From assembly GCA_014654265.1 (NCBI GenBank), contig JACWDI010000001.1, positions 186,001-250,000 of the forward strand: 64,000 nucleotides of DNA, read 5' to 3'. The notes beneath the pieces are model-generated. The model had not been told where the DNA came from and did no database searches. It worked only from the letters and a program-made list of their open reading frames with translations. This stretch comes from Pelagibacterales bacterium SAG-MED11 (GTDB lineage Bacteria; Pseudomonadota; Alphaproteobacteria; Pelagibacterales; Pelagibacteraceae). The number at the start of each line of letters is the position of its first letter. Position 1 is the stretch's first letter. Below are positions 26,119 to 36,184 of the stretch, one piece after another. The translations under genes were made by a program, and so were the position numbers.

Positions 26119-26943
26119 ATGGCAAAATACTTAGTCGAAACATATTATACATGTACTTTTAAAGTAAATCATTTCTTAGATGATATTAATGAGACAGAGC
26201 TTAAAAATTTAGAAAAAAGAAATGATGGTAAATTCGAAGTTTTAGATGTAAAACTTGATAATAGAAAAACAAAGAGCCTTGATCCAAATAATAAGAAAAT
26301 TGTTGAAAATAAGAAAATAGAGTCATTAACTGATTCTCAGCAGCAAGCACCTAAGAATTTAGAGAAATTTATAAAATCAAATAATAATAATTCTGAAAAT
26401 TCTGGAAAAAGATTTGGTATGCCTGACCGAAGAAAAGGTTATATTCAGAAAGCAACTATTGGTGACCACAAAGTTTATTTGCATACCGGTGAATATGAAG
26501 ATGGCAAAATTGGTGAGATTTTCATAGATACAAGTAAAGAAGGTGAATTAGTTAAAGCTTTAATGAATAATTTTGCTATTGCTGTATCACTTGGGCTTCA
26601 ATATGGAGTTCCACTTGATGAGTTCATTAGTGCATTTGTTGGTACAAAGTTTGAACCGTCTGGAAAAGTTCATGGAAATGACAGAATTTTAAGTGCATCA
26701 TCTATTTTAGACTATATTTTTAGAGAACTGGCTATTTCTTATCAAAATAGAGAAGATCTTGCTCACACACCAGCTGTTGGTACTATAGATAGTCCTGTCT
26801 TTGATGAACAAAATTCTGAGAGTCAAAACCAGCTACTTAAGATTGTTAGAGATATTACTAGTAAGGGATTTGTTAGAAATAATTATAAAAAAAACCTAGT
26901 AGATTTATCTGATGTCAAACTAAGTCTTAAAGGAAAAAAATAG
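26119..26943 (+). CDS. Stand-alone TSCPD-domain protein related to class II ribonucleotide reductase
   Basis: 274 residues. From about residue 100 it matches the C-terminal region of B12-dependent ribonucleotide reductase Nrd[60 protein letters not shown] and [15 protein letters not shown]. The catalytic barrel and the Cys-rich tail of NrdJ are absent. A distinct N-terminal part ([19 protein letters not shown], then [12 protein letters not shown]) is joined by a Lys/Asn-rich linker. Similar proteins occur in other alphaproteobacteria; their role, perhaps assisting or regulating the reductase, is unknown. A single gene, with a GGGG ribosome-binding site. Confidence 0.8.
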   Translation: MAKYLVETYYTCTFKVNHFLDDINETELKNLEKRNDGKFEVLDVKLDNRKTKSLDPNNKKIVENKKIESLTDSQQQAPKNLEKFIKSNNNNSENSGKRFGMPDRRKGYIQKATIGDHKVYLHTGEYEDGKIGEIFIDTSKEGELVKALMNNFAIAVSLGLQYGVPLDEFISAFVGTKFEPSGKVHGNDRILSASSILDYIFRELAISYQNREDLAHTPAVGTIDSPVFDEQNSESQNQLLKIVRDITSKGFVRNNYKKNLVDLSDVKLSLKGKK

Positions 26944-26944
26944 A

Positions 26945-28729
26945 TTATTTTTTCAATTTTAAAGATAAATTTAACTCTTTTAACTGACTTTCATTCACGT
27001 TTGAAGGTGCATTCATCATTAAATCTTGAGCATTTTGATTCATTGGAAACATAGTTACTTCTCTAATATTTTTTTCATTAGCTAAAAGCATTACTATTCT
27101 ATCAATACCTGGTGCTATTCCTCCATGAGGTGGTGCTCCATAACTTAAAGCATTAATCATCCCACTAAATTTTTCATCTACCTGCTTTTTATCATAACCC
27201 GCAATTGAAAATAATTTATACATAAGTTCAGGAATATGATTTCTAATTGCACCAGAAGAAAGCTCAATACCGTTACATACAATATCGTATTGAAAAGCAA
27301 GTATATCCAAAGGTTTCTCAAAATTGATTTTATCTAAATCCCCTTGAGGCATAGAGAAAGGATTATGACTAAACTTAATTTTATTAGTCTGTTCATCTCT
27401 TTCGAACATTGGGTAGTCAACTATCCAGCAAAAAGCAAATGTATCATCATCAATTAAATCTAAATCATTTGCTATCTTGTCTCTTGCTAGAGAAGTAATT
27501 CTCTCTAATTCTTTTTGATTGTTACAAGCTAAAAAAATACTATCTCCAATTTGTGCTCCAGTTTTTTGCATTATTTCCTCTAAAGATTCCTTAGAAAAAA
27601 ATTTACCTACAGGTCCTTTAGCAGATATTTCATTATTCTTTTCTAATGTAAAATAAGCTAAACCTGAAGAACCTTCTGCTTTTGCCCATTTGTCAATATT
27701 GTCAAAAAAGCTTCTTGGTTTATCTCTAGTTTTTTTTGTAACAATGCATCTTACTTGAGATCCTGATTTGACAAGTTTTTTAAAAATTTCAAAAGACACG
27801 TCATCCCTTAAAAAAACTTCAGTAATATCATTTATGATTAATGGGTTTCTCAAATCAGGTTTGTCACTTCCATATTTTACCATTGCATCAGCATAGGAAA
27901 TTCTTGGAAATTTTTCAGAAATTAATTTTTTGTTTGAAAATTTTTTAAAAGTATTAATTAATAGTTTTTCAACCACTTTAAAAACATCTTCTTGTTCAAC
28001 AAATGACATCTCTAAATCTAATTGATAAAATTCTCCTGGACTTCGATCAGCTCTAGCATCTTCATCTCTAAAACATGGAGCAATTTGAAAATATTTATCA
28101 AATCCTGAAACCATTATAAGTTGTTTAAATTGCTGTGGAGCTTGAGGTAATGCATAAAATTTTCCAGGGTTCAATCTGCTTGGAACAAGAAAGTCTCTTG
28201 CACCCTCTGGGCTCGAAGAAGTAAGTATTGGAGTTTGAAATTCCAAAAACCCAATTGCATTCATTTCACTTCTTATGAATGAAATAACCTTTGACCTCAA
28301 AATTATGTTTTCATGAATTTTTTTTCTTCGTAAATCTAAATACCTATATTTTAATCTAATCTCTTCTGCATATTCTTGATCAGTAAAAACGGGCATTGGT
28401 AATTCTTTGCAAGTTCCTAAAACTGTAAAATTTTCAATTGAAATTTCAATTTCTCCTGTTTCAATATCTTTATTGATAGTTTCTTTAGATCTATTTACAA
28501 CCCTACCTTCAACTTTTATTACTGTTTCAAGTTGTATTTTTTCTAACTCTTTAAAGTTTTTATTTTCTTGATCTATTATACATTGAGTAATCCCATAATT
28601 ATCTCGGAGATCTATAAATAATAAATTTCCATGATCACGTTTTTTGTTAATCCAGCCCGAAATAACTATACTTTTACCAACATTATTTTTTCTAAGCTCA
28701 TTACAGGTATGACTTCTATATTTATTCAA
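26945..28729 (-). CDS. aspS: Aspartyl-tRNA synthetase
   Basis: 594 residues, bacterial-type with an anticodon-binding OB domain (SGWINKKRDHGNLLFIDLRD), class II motif 2 (FRDEDARADRSPGEFYQLD), a GAD insertion domain and motif 3 (APPHGGIAPGIDRIVMLLA). It probably has the relaxed specificity typical of bacteria without AsnRS, but that cannot be decided here. Translation starts at TTG (28727-28729), one base after the hdaA stop; the alignment of the N-terminus (NKYRSHTCNELR) supports this rare start. Confidence 0.96.
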   Translation of the reverse strand: MNKYRSHTCNELRKNNVGKSIVISGWINKKRDHGNLLFIDLRDNYGITQCIIDQENKNFKELEKIQLETVIKVEGRVVNRSKETINKDIETGEIEISIENFTVLGTCKELPMPVFTDQEYAEEIRLKYRYLDLRRKKIHENIILRSKVISFIRSEMNAIGFLEFQTPILTSSSPEGARDFLVPSRLNPGKFYALPQAPQQFKQLIMVSGFDKYFQIAPCFRDEDARADRSPGEFYQLDLEMSFVEQEDVFKVVEKLLINTFKKFSNKKLISEKFPRISYADAMVKYGSDKPDLRNPLIINDITEVFLRDDVSFEIFKKLVKSGSQVRCIVTKKTRDKPRSFFDNIDKWAKAEGSSGLAYFTLEKNNEISAKGPVGKFFSKESLEEIMQKTGAQIGDSIFLACNNQKELERITSLARDKIANDLDLIDDDTFAFCWIVDYPMFERDEQTNKIKFSHNPFSMPQGDLDKINFEKPLDILAFQYDIVCNGIELSSGAIRNHIPELMYKLFSIAGYDKKQVDEKFSGMINALSYGAPPHGGIAPGIDRIVMLLANEKNIREVTMFPMNQNAQDLMMNAPSNVNESQLKELNLSLKLKK

Positions 28730-29392
28730 TTATTCCCCCAGAACTTCTTTAATAATTTTAAAATCAATTGATTTTTTTTTTTTTAAACTTACTTCGTCGA
28801 TCTTATATATGAAATCAATTATTTTTCCATATGATCTATCAATTCTTTTAATAATGTAGTGAATTAACTTTTTATCTATCGATATTTGGCGATCAGATAA
28901 ATTTTTTAAAATTAAGGCAAATATTAGTTCATCATCAGGTTTTTCTATATTTTGTAAAAGAAAATTTTTTGATCTTGATTTTAAATCAATCAAATTAAAA
29001 TCAACATCTACTATTGGTTGATTAGAAGTAACAATTAAATATTTGTTATCTTGTTCAATAATATTGCAAAGCGTAAAAAATAAATCTTCTTTGATTTCTT
29101 TATTTAAATTTTCTAAAACTATATTTTGATGAATTTTAATTTCACCCAAATGATCATTATTAAGCAGGCTTGACTCTAATTTTATCCCATTAAACTTTTT
29201 TAAGAAAATATTAATTAAATGTGATTTACCAGAAAATTTTTCTCCACTGATATTTAAAAAGTTTTTTTCCCATTTTGGCCATTTGATTAATAAATCAAAT
29301 ATATGTTTGTTACTTTTTGAAACATAAAAATCGTCGTCTGTAAAATTTTGACCATAATCAAATTTGATTATTTCTTGATTAAGATCTTTCAT
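28730..29392 (-). CDS. hdaA: DnaA-like replication regulator HdaA
   Basis: 220 residues. It has a shortened AAA+ module like DnaA domain III: a P-loop GEKFSGKSHLINIF, sensor-like LIVTSNQPIVD and DLKSRSKNFLL, and the C-terminal lid. It lacks the DnaA DNA-binding domain. Hda-type proteins with the sliding clamp stimulate ATP hydrolysis by DnaA and so limit re-initiation. I choose the ATG at 29392 because it forms an ATGA overlap with the DUF2066 stop. Confidence 0.78.
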   Translation of the reverse strand: MKDLNQEIIKFDYGQNFTDDDFYVSKSNKHIFDLLIKWPKWEKNFLNISGEKFSGKSHLINIFLKKFNGIKLESSLLNNDHLGEIKIHQNIVLENLNKEIKEDLFFTLCNIIEQDNKYLIVTSNQPIVDVDFNLIDLKSRSKNFLLQNIEKPDDELIFALILKNLSDRQISIDKKLIHYIIKRIDRSYGKIIDFIYKIDEVSLKKKKSIDFKIIKEVLGE

Positions 29393-30468
29393 TTTAAGAC
29401 CCACGTTTTATTTTGAGTATTAAAATTAAAATTTCGATTTTCCATTGATTTTAAAAAAATATCTGGTGTACCATTATATATAATTTGATAGTATATAAAA
29501 TCTTTATCAAATTTTGATATATAATAATCATAAATTAAATTAACTTCATCTAAAGTATTTTCTAAACGAGACACATTTAAATTATCTCTGCCATTAACTT
29601 TAATAGAAATTGGTAATTTAATAGAAGTATTAATTTGATTAAAGTTTTTCCAATAATCCTCATATATTATCTTTAAACTTTTAGTAATAGTACTCAATTG
29701 GTCTGTATTATTTATATTAATATTTGAAAATGATTGATTTATTAAAACAACCTTATTGTTAACAGTAATCCTTGATAATATTCTTATAGTTTTTTGATTA
29801 ATGAAAATTAATGCAATAATAGAGTCATCCAAATAATATTTGCTTGTTATTTCTTTAAAATCATATTGTTCAATGAAATTAAATTGCTTTTTTATCAAGT
29901 TCAAATCTTCAAGATCTTCTGTCGGTAAAATATATTCTATTAGGTCAAAGCTTTCACTATTATTGTTCCATTCATCATAAAATTTGTTATTTGAAAATAC
30001 TAATAGATTTTCTTTATTCTCTTCAATTATAATTGGAATAAATAAAAATTTTTTTTTAATAGGAATAGAAGGAAAAATATTTTTTTTTTCTAAAAAATTT
30101 AGAATTTTTTTTTTATTGAAGGAAACTCCTAAATTAACATAATAAATTTCATCTATAAATTTCTCCTCTTTGATGGAAAATGACTCAATCATACCCTTAA
30201 TTTGATTCAATTTTATCTTTTTTATAATTTTATGATCAGAAGAAACTGTAATTAAAAAGACAAGTTCAGAGAAAGCTTTGATAAATCCCTCATCAATTAC
30301 CTTATTTTTATCAAAATTTATCTCAAAAGGCTTTGATACTTCTATATTCTTAATATTAAAAGATTTTGCGTAAACTTTATCTGTGGAAAAAAAAAATAAA
30401 ATTAAAGATAGAAATAAAAAAAAAATATATAAGTTTTTTGAATGTTTTTTTATAAATCTATTTATCAT
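29389..30468 (-). CDS. DUF2066 secreted protein
   Basis: 359 residues. It has a Lys-rich start and hydrophobic segment with cleavage likely after VYA (about residue 34), then a DUF2066-type region (FNIKNIEVSKPFEINFDKNK). The family is alphaproteobacterial, of unknown function, and commonly lies beside purM and hdaA as here. The start codon is 11 bases from the purM start on the opposite strand. It overlaps hdaA by four bases. Confidence 0.7.
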   Translation of the reverse strand: MINRFIKKHSKNLYIFFLFLSLILFFFSTDKVYAKSFNIKNIEVSKPFEINFDKNKVIDEGFIKAFSELVFLITVSSDHKIIKKIKLNQIKGMIESFSIKEEKFIDEIYYVNLGVSFNKKKILNFLEKKNIFPSIPIKKKFLFIPIIIEENKENLLVFSNNKFYDEWNNNSESFDLIEYILPTEDLEDLNLIKKQFNFIEQYDFKEITSKYYLDDSIIALIFINQKTIRILSRITVNNKVVLINQSFSNININNTDQLSTITKSLKIIYEDYWKNFNQINTSIKLPISIKVNGRDNLNVSRLENTLDEVNLIYDYYISKFDKDFIYYQIIYNGTPDIFLKSMENRNFNFNTQNKTWVLK

Positions 30469-30479
30469 ATCTTATAGTA

Positions 30480-31508
30480 ATGAATAAAAGTGTATTTACA
30501 TATAAAAAAAGTGGTGTCGATATAAATGCTGCAGAAAAGTTTGTTAAGTTCATTGCTGCTATCTCATCAAGAAAAAAAGGCAAAAAAAAGTTTAACAATA
30601 TTGGAGGTTTTGGATCTATATCTAGTATACCTAATAATATTAAAGATCCAAAAATTGTTGCTTGTACAGATGGTGTTGGTACTAAAATTGAGATAGCAAA
30701 TACTATCAATAAATTCGATACTATTGGGATCGATTTAGTTGCTATGAGTGTTAATGATTTAATTGTTCAAGGTGCAAGACCTCTTATATTTTTAGACTAC
30801 ATATCAATTAATAAAATAAATTTACCAAAGTTAAAATCAATTATTAAGGGTGTTGTAAAGGGATGTAAAATTTCTGAATGTAGTCTAGTTGGAGGAGAAA
30901 CTGCAGAAATGCCTGGAACATATGAAAGAAATAAATTTGACATTGCTGGTTTTGCTGTGGGTGTTGTTGATAAAAAAAAAATTTTGAATAAAAAAAAAAT
31001 CAAAAAAAATGATCTTATTTTAGCTGTTCCTTCCAGTGGTCTTCATTCAAATGGATATTCTCTTGTAAGAGATATTATTAATAAAAGAAAAATAAATCTT
31101 AAAAAAAATAGTTTTTTAAAGAATGAATTAATTAAGCCCACCAAAATTTATGTTAAAGAAGTATTAAATCTAATAGATAAAAACCTTTTAAATGGGTGTG
31201 CCAATATTACTGGAGGTGGGTTACCTGATAATATTAAAAGAATAATTCCTCAAAGATATTGTGCTGAAATAGATTTGAATAAAATTAAACCATTAAAAAT
31301 ATTTAAATGGTTAAAAAAAAATAATATTAAAGAAAATGAAATGTTAAAAACTTTTAACTGTGGAGTTGGATTTTGTTTGATAATAAATTCAAAAAATTTA
31401 GATAAAGTAAATAAGTATTTTTCTAAAAATTATAAACCTTATGTGATAGGAAAAATAGTTAAAAGAACTAATAAAGTAAAATTAAATGGTAAAATTAATT
31501 GGTTCTAA
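30480..31508 (+). CDS. purM: Phosphoribosylformylglycinamidine cyclo-ligase
   Basis: 342 residues. PurM makes aminoimidazole ribonucleotide in de novo purine synthesis. It has the AIR-synthase blocks VACTDGVGTKIEIA, DLVAMSVNDLIVQGARPLIF, LVGGETAEMPGTY, and VPSSGLHSNGYSLVR. It leads the purM-purN pair, overlapping purN by 23 bases. The upstream gap is only 11 bases, so its promoter must lie in the DUF2066 coding region or produce a near-leaderless message. Confidence 0.96.
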   Translation: MNKSVFTYKKSGVDINAAEKFVKFIAAISSRKKGKKKFNNIGGFGSISSIPNNIKDPKIVACTDGVGTKIEIANTINKFDTIGIDLVAMSVNDLIVQGARPLIFLDYISINKINLPKLKSIIKGVVKGCKISECSLVGGETAEMPGTYERNKFDIAGFAVGVVDKKKILNKKKIKKNDLILAVPSSGLHSNGYSLVRDIINKRKINLKKNSFLKNELIKPTKIYVKEVLNLIDKNLLNGCANITGGGLPDNIKRIIPQRYCAEIDLNKIKPLKIFKWLKKNNIKENEMLKTFNCGVGFCLIINSKNLDKVNKYFSKNYKPYVIGKIVKRTNKVKLNGKINWF

Positions 31509-32070
31509 TAAAATAAAAACAGCAGTTTTTATTTCTGGAACAGGCAGTAATTTAAAAAATCTAATTCAATTTTCATTTTTAAATAAATCACCTATCAAAA
31601 TAAGTTTGATTGTTTCAAGCAATAAAAGAGCAAAAGGTCTCAATTTTGCAGATAGATATAAGATTAAAAAAAAAATTTATGATTTTAATAATATAAAAAA
31701 ATCAGAAAGTTTAATCCTTAAACAATTAAAGATAAATAAAATTAGTTTAATTTGTCTAGCAGGTTTTATGAAAATATTATCACCTAATTTTATTAAAAAA
31801 TTTAAAGGTATAATTTTGAATATTCATCCTTCTTTATTACCAAAATATAAAGGACTTAATACTCATGAACGAGTGCTACAAAATAAAGAAAAATATTCTG
31901 GATGCACAGTGCACTACGTCAATTCTAGATTAGACTCAGGAAAGATAATTTTACAAGCAAAAGTAAAAATATCAAAAAAAGATACATCTTCATCTTTAAA
32001 AAAAAAGATCATAAAACAAGAGCATCTTTTATACCGTAAAGCTATAAGGAAGGTGTTTTTTAGTCTTTAA
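31486..32070 (+). CDS. purN: Phosphoribosylglycinamide formyltransferase
   Basis: 194 residues. It transfers the formyl group of 10-formyl-THF to GAR. It carries SGTGSNLKNLI at the phosphate site, the catalytic block LNIHPSLLPKYKGL with Asn and His, and Asp in VNSRLDSGKIILQ. It is coupled with purM by a 23-base overlap. Its 3' end overlaps the convergent ndk by 11 bases. Confidence 0.94.
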   Translation: MVKLIGSNKIKTAVFISGTGSNLKNLIQFSFLNKSPIKISLIVSSNKRAKGLNFADRYKIKKKIYDFNNIKKSESLILKQLKINKISLICLAGFMKILSPNFIKKFKGIILNIHPSLLPKYKGLNTHERVLQNKEKYSGCTVHYVNSRLDSGKIILQAKVKISKKDTSSSLKKKIIKQEHLLYRKAIRKVFFSL

Positions 32071-32470
32071 AGAAAAAATTAATTTCAATTTTGGCGTTTT
32101 CAATACTATCTGATCCGTGTACTGAGTTTTTATCAATGGAAATACCATATTTTTTTCTAATAGTACCAACTTCAGCATCATTTGGGTTGGTAGCTCCCAT
32201 TAATTCTCTATTTCCAATTACAGCGTTTTCTTTTTCAAGCACCATTACAACGATAGGTCCTGAAGAAAGATAGGCACATAAATCATTATAAAATGGTTTA
32301 GTTTCATGCACTTTGTAAAAACTCTCAGCTTCAGATTTCTCAATTTGAATTTTTTTTTCTTTAACTAACTGAAAACCATTATCTTTAAACATTTGTTTAA
32401 TTTCGTTTTCTAAGTTTCTTTCTACTGCATCAGGTTTTATAATTGATAAAGTTTGTTCTATGTTACTCAT
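32060..32470 (-). CDS. ndk: Nucleoside diphosphate kinase
   Basis: 136 residues. It balances nucleoside triphosphates by passing phosphate through an active-site histidine, His118 in SVHGSDS. TLSIIKPDAVERN is the typical N-terminus, and MGATNPNDA is also conserved. It follows pepA with an 8-base overlap. Confidence 0.97.
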   Translation of the reverse strand: MSNIEQTLSIIKPDAVERNLENEIKQMFKDNGFQLVKEKKIQIEKSEAESFYKVHETKPFYNDLCAYLSSGPIVVMVLEKENAVIGNRELMGATNPNDAEVGTIRKKYGISIDKNSVHGSDSIENAKIEINFFFKD

Positions 32471-33920
32471 AATTATCTTCTATTAGTTGATTTAATAACC
32501 TAACACCATAACCTGTAGCTCCTCCTGAATTTAATGCTCCTCCATATTTTGAGAAGGCCATTCCTGCAATATCTAAATGAGCCCAAGGTGTTTTATTTAA
32601 AATAAATCTTTGTAAAAATTGTGCTGCTGTAGTAGATCCAGCTCCTCCTACATAATTTATATTTTGCATGTCAGCATTTTTAGAGTCAATTAATTTATCA
32701 AAGTTTTTATGTAAAGGCATTCTCCATAATTTTTCCTCAACTTTTTCTCCTGCTTCAAGTAATTGATTAGATAGTTTATCGTTGTTAGAAAAAAGTCCAG
32801 CATACTCTGATCCAAGAGAAACAATTATAGCTCCTGTTAAAGTTGCTAAATCCACCATAAACTTAGGTTTAAATTTTTTTTCGGTAAAAGTTAGTGCATC
32901 GGCTAAAACTAATCTTCCTTCAGCATCTGTATTTAAAACTTCGATAGTTTTACCGCTATAAGATTTAACTATATCCCCAGGTCTTTGTGCGTTTCCACTT
33001 ACCATATTCTCAACTAAACCTACAACTCCAACTGCATTAACTTTAGCTTTTCTTAAAGCTAAATTTTTCATTAAACCAACTACAGTTGCAGAACCAGCCA
33101 TATCGTAAGTCATGTCTTCCATAAATTTTGCTGGTTTAAGAGAATAACCACCTGTATCGAAACATACTCCTTTTCCAACAAAGGCTAAGGGTTTAGAATT
33201 ATTTTTTGCCCCTTTCCATTCAATAGTTACAAGATATGATCCTCTAATACTTCCTTGGCCAACACCAAGTAAAGCGTTCATTCCAAGTTTCTTTAACTGT
33301 TTGTCATCATATATATTTACTTTTAATCTATTTTTTTTTAGAGATTTTAATCTTTTGGCATATTCATCAGGATGTAAAACATTTCCTGGTTCAGAAACTA
33401 AGTCTCTTGTATAAAAAGTTCCTTCCTCTAAAGCTTTAAATTTTAATTGATCTTTCTCAGGCACTTTATTTTTATTTCCTGTGACATTAATAGAGATATG
33501 GTTTCTTTTCTTCTTTGTTTTATAAACATTAAATTCATAAGATTTCAATTTTAGTCCGTGTAAAAAGTGTCCAACAAAGTTATTAATTTTACTATTTATA
33601 GTATCTGAGTTTATCACATAGTCATTCTTCTTGTCATAATCTATATAACTATGAAATTTTGCTCCTAAAGTTTCGACATCAGAAGATTTTAGATTTTTTT
33701 TTATTGAAATTAAAAATATAGTTTTTTTTGAGTTAATTTCAAAAGATAGTAAATTTTTTTTTAAATCACTAGTTTTTAATAAATCAAATAAATATGAAAA
33801 TTCATTTTTTGAAATAAATTTCTTGATATCTATAATATTAAAATTCTCATTAACAAATAAAATGGGATTACCAGAAGGGTTCTTTAAGCCTTTATTTTTG
33901 TAATTAATTTGAATAGACAT
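32463..33920 (-). CDS. pepA: Leucyl aminopeptidase (M17)
   Basis: 485 residues from the ATG at 33920. An M17 cytosolic aminopeptidase that removes N-terminal residues from peptides using two metal ions. The C-terminal half holds VGKGVCFDTGGYSLKP, TYDMAGSATVVG and the signature NTDAEGRLVLADAL. The N-terminal half is less conserved. It is divergent from the lptF operon and overlaps ndk, a pair seen in other alphaproteobacteria. Confidence 0.93.
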   Translation of the reverse strand: MSIQINYKNKGLKNPSGNPILFVNENFNIIDIKKFISKNEFSYLFDLLKTSDLKKNLLSFEINSKKTIFLISIKKNLKSSDVETLGAKFHSYIDYDKKNDYVINSDTINSKINNFVGHFLHGLKLKSYEFNVYKTKKKRNHISINVTGNKNKVPEKDQLKFKALEEGTFYTRDLVSEPGNVLHPDEYAKRLKSLKKNRLKVNIYDDKQLKKLGMNALLGVGQGSIRGSYLVTIEWKGAKNNSKPLAFVGKGVCFDTGGYSLKPAKFMEDMTYDMAGSATVVGLMKNLALRKAKVNAVGVVGLVENMVSGNAQRPGDIVKSYSGKTIEVLNTDAEGRLVLADALTFTEKKFKPKFMVDLATLTGAIIVSLGSEYAGLFSNNDKLSNQLLEAGEKVEEKLWRMPLHKNFDKLIDSKNADMQNINYVGGAGSTTAAQFLQRFILNKTPWAHLDIAGMAFSKYGGALNSGGATGYGVRLLNQLIEDNYE

Positions 33921-33980
33921 AAATTTTAAATACACTCTATACGTGTTCGATGCTATATATGTATAAATTTAAATATTTCA

Positions 33981-35114
33981 ATGAAAAAAATGTTATTTAG
34001 AAAATTATTATCAGATTGCACTCTTTTTTTTCTAATAAGCCTTTTTTCAACTAGTATTATTATTTGGGTTTTTCAGGCAGTAAATTTTCTAGATATAATT
34101 GTAGAGGATGGAAGGAATTATATTGTTTATTTGAATTTTTCATTACTAAATTTCCCAAAAATTATGACTAAATTAATACCTTTTATATTATTTTTTAGTT
34201 TTGTTTATACAATCACAAAATATGAGATAAAAAATGAATTAATAATTTTTTGGAATTTTGGAATAAATAAAATAGAATTTATTAATTTTTTTCTAAAACT
34301 TTCGATTATAATAACTATAGTTCAAATTTTTCTTACTGCTTCAATAGTTCCAAAAACTCAAGATTTGGCTAGATCGTTTTTGAGAACATCATCAGTTAAC
34401 TTTTTAGAAAACTTCGTGAAACCAAAAGTTTTTAATGATGCTATTAAGGGTTTAACTATTTATAGTAATTCAAAAGATAAAGATGGTAATCTTAAAGAAA
34501 TATATCTCAAAAAGGGGTCAGGTGATTTTCAAATAACATATGCAAAAAAAGGTAACTTTAAACAAGTAGGTAATTCTCAAATTTTAGAACTGTATTCAGG
34601 TGAAACTATAAGTATTATCAATAATAAAATTACAAGCTTTAAATTTTCTAAATCAGATTTTAATTTAAGTAACTTAGAAGACAACACTACCACTTACAAA
34701 AAAACTCAAGAGGTAGATACGGTAGATCTTTTTAAATGCTATCATAATTTAATGAAACTTAATATTTTACAAATAGATAAAAACTTTCAGGTAGAAAATT
34801 GTAAAGAAGAAAATATAAATAATATTTTAAAAGAGTTATATAAAAGAATTATAATTCCATTTTATATTCCTGTTTTGATTCTTATTTCTTTGTTGCTTAT
34901 TATTAAATCTAAAGAAAATACTAATTATACTAAATATCGTCTTTTAATATTTTCTATTGGTTTATGTGCGATAGTTATATCAGAAATGACTATTAGACTT
35001 ATTAATGAAGATTTTTTTAGAAATTTAAAAATTATTGTTATTCCCTTTTTTTCTTTAATATCACTTTATTTCCTATTTTTAATAAAATTTAAATTTATAA
35101 AAACTTTAAAATGA
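33981..35114 (+). CDS. lptF: LPS export permease LptF
   Basis: 377 residues. Three N-terminal and three C-terminal membrane segments flank a periplasmic beta-jellyroll domain (about 120-280), the YjgP/YjgQ family plan. With LptG and the ATPase LptB it extracts lipopolysaccharide from the inner membrane. It opens the operon lptF-lptG-lptD-surA-pdxA-rsmA and overlaps lptG by an ATGA junction. Confidence 0.9.
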   Translation: MKKMLFRKLLSDCTLFFLISLFSTSIIIWVFQAVNFLDIIVEDGRNYIVYLNFSLLNFPKIMTKLIPFILFFSFVYTITKYEIKNELIIFWNFGINKIEFINFFLKLSIIITIVQIFLTASIVPKTQDLARSFLRTSSVNFLENFVKPKVFNDAIKGLTIYSNSKDKDGNLKEIYLKKGSGDFQITYAKKGNFKQVGNSQILELYSGETISIINNKITSFKFSKSDFNLSNLEDNTTTYKKTQEVDTVDLFKCYHNLMKLNILQIDKNFQVENCKEENINNILKELYKRIIIPFYIPVLILISLLLIIKSKENTNYTKYRLLIFSIGLCAIVISEMTIRLINEDFFRNLKIIVIPFFSLISLYFLFLIKFKFIKTLK

Positions 35115-36184
35115 AAACATACATTCAATTTATTTTAAGAATTTATATGACTGCTTTAATCAACATTTTTTTAATTTTTTTTAGTTTAGTATTTATTCTT
35201 AATTTATTAACCGAATTAGAATTTTTTAAAGAAATAGAGGTAAGTTCTTTTTATCCACTTTATTTATCATTAATAAATACTCCAATGTTTGTATTTGAAA
35301 TGTTTCCATTTATATTTTTGATTTCTACACAAGTTTTTTTTAATAATTTGTTTGATAATAATGAAATGAATATATTAAAATATTCAGGATTAAAGAATTC
35401 AAAAATTTTTTCAATTTTAAGTATAACGACTTTTTTATTAGGAATATTTATTGTATTCATTTTTTATAATTTTTCGTCTAATTTGAAATATTTTTATTTA
35501 GGATTAAAGTCTAATTATACCACAAACGATCAGTATCTAGCAGTTATCACAAAAAATGGCCTATGGATAAAAGATACTAATGATAACAAAACACTTATGA
35601 TTAATGCTGCCAAAATAGATAAAAATGAGCTACAGAATGCTTTTATTTCAGAATTTAATAGTAACTATGAAATTATAAGAAATATTAAAAGTAACAAAAT
35701 AGATATTACTAAAAAAGAATGGGTTATAAAAAATGCTGAAATATTTATAGAGAATAATAAGATTGATGAAGAAAAACTATATATAAAAACAAATTATGAC
35801 TACGAAATAATTCAAAATTTATTTTCTAATATGTCTTCCCTATCAGTTTTTGAACTATTAGAAATGAGAAATAATTATAAAAAGCTGAATTATTCTTTGA
35901 CTGAAGTTGATCTTCAATTAATAAAGTTAATTTCTTATCCTATTTTTTTTGTATTGATGGTTGTATTTTCAGGAATAATCATGATGAATACTAAAAGTTT
36001 TAAAAGTAAAAACTTAAAAATTACTATAGGATTTTTTTTTTCAGTAATAATTTATTATATAAATAATTTTTTTTATGTTCTTGGAAACACTGAAAAGATT
36101 AGTATATTGACTGCAATAACTCTACCATTATTAGTTTTTGCTTTAATCAATTTAATACTTTTAAAAAATTTAAATGTTAAATAA
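35111..36184 (+). CDS. lptG: LPS export permease LptG
   Basis: 357 residues, same six-helix plus periplasmic domain plan as LptF. Its partner role is inferred from position directly after lptF and from family features such as FPFIFLISTQVFFNNLF and NEMNILKYSGLKNSKIF. It overlaps lptF by four and lptD by eleven bases, so the three are surely one transcript. Confidence 0.9.
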   Translation: MKTYIQFILRIYMTALINIFLIFFSLVFILNLLTELEFFKEIEVSSFYPLYLSLINTPMFVFEMFPFIFLISTQVFFNNLFDNNEMNILKYSGLKNSKIFSILSITTFLLGIFIVFIFYNFSSNLKYFYLGLKSNYTTNDQYLAVITKNGLWIKDTNDNKTLMINAAKIDKNELQNAFISEFNSNYEIIRNIKSNKIDITKKEWVIKNAEIFIENNKIDEEKLYIKTNYDYEIIQNLFSNMSSLSVFELLEMRNNYKKLNYSLTEVDLQLIKLISYPIFFVLMVVFSGIIMMNTKSFKSKNLKITIGFFFSVIIYYINNFFYVLGNTEKISILTAITLPLLVFALINLILLKNLNVK

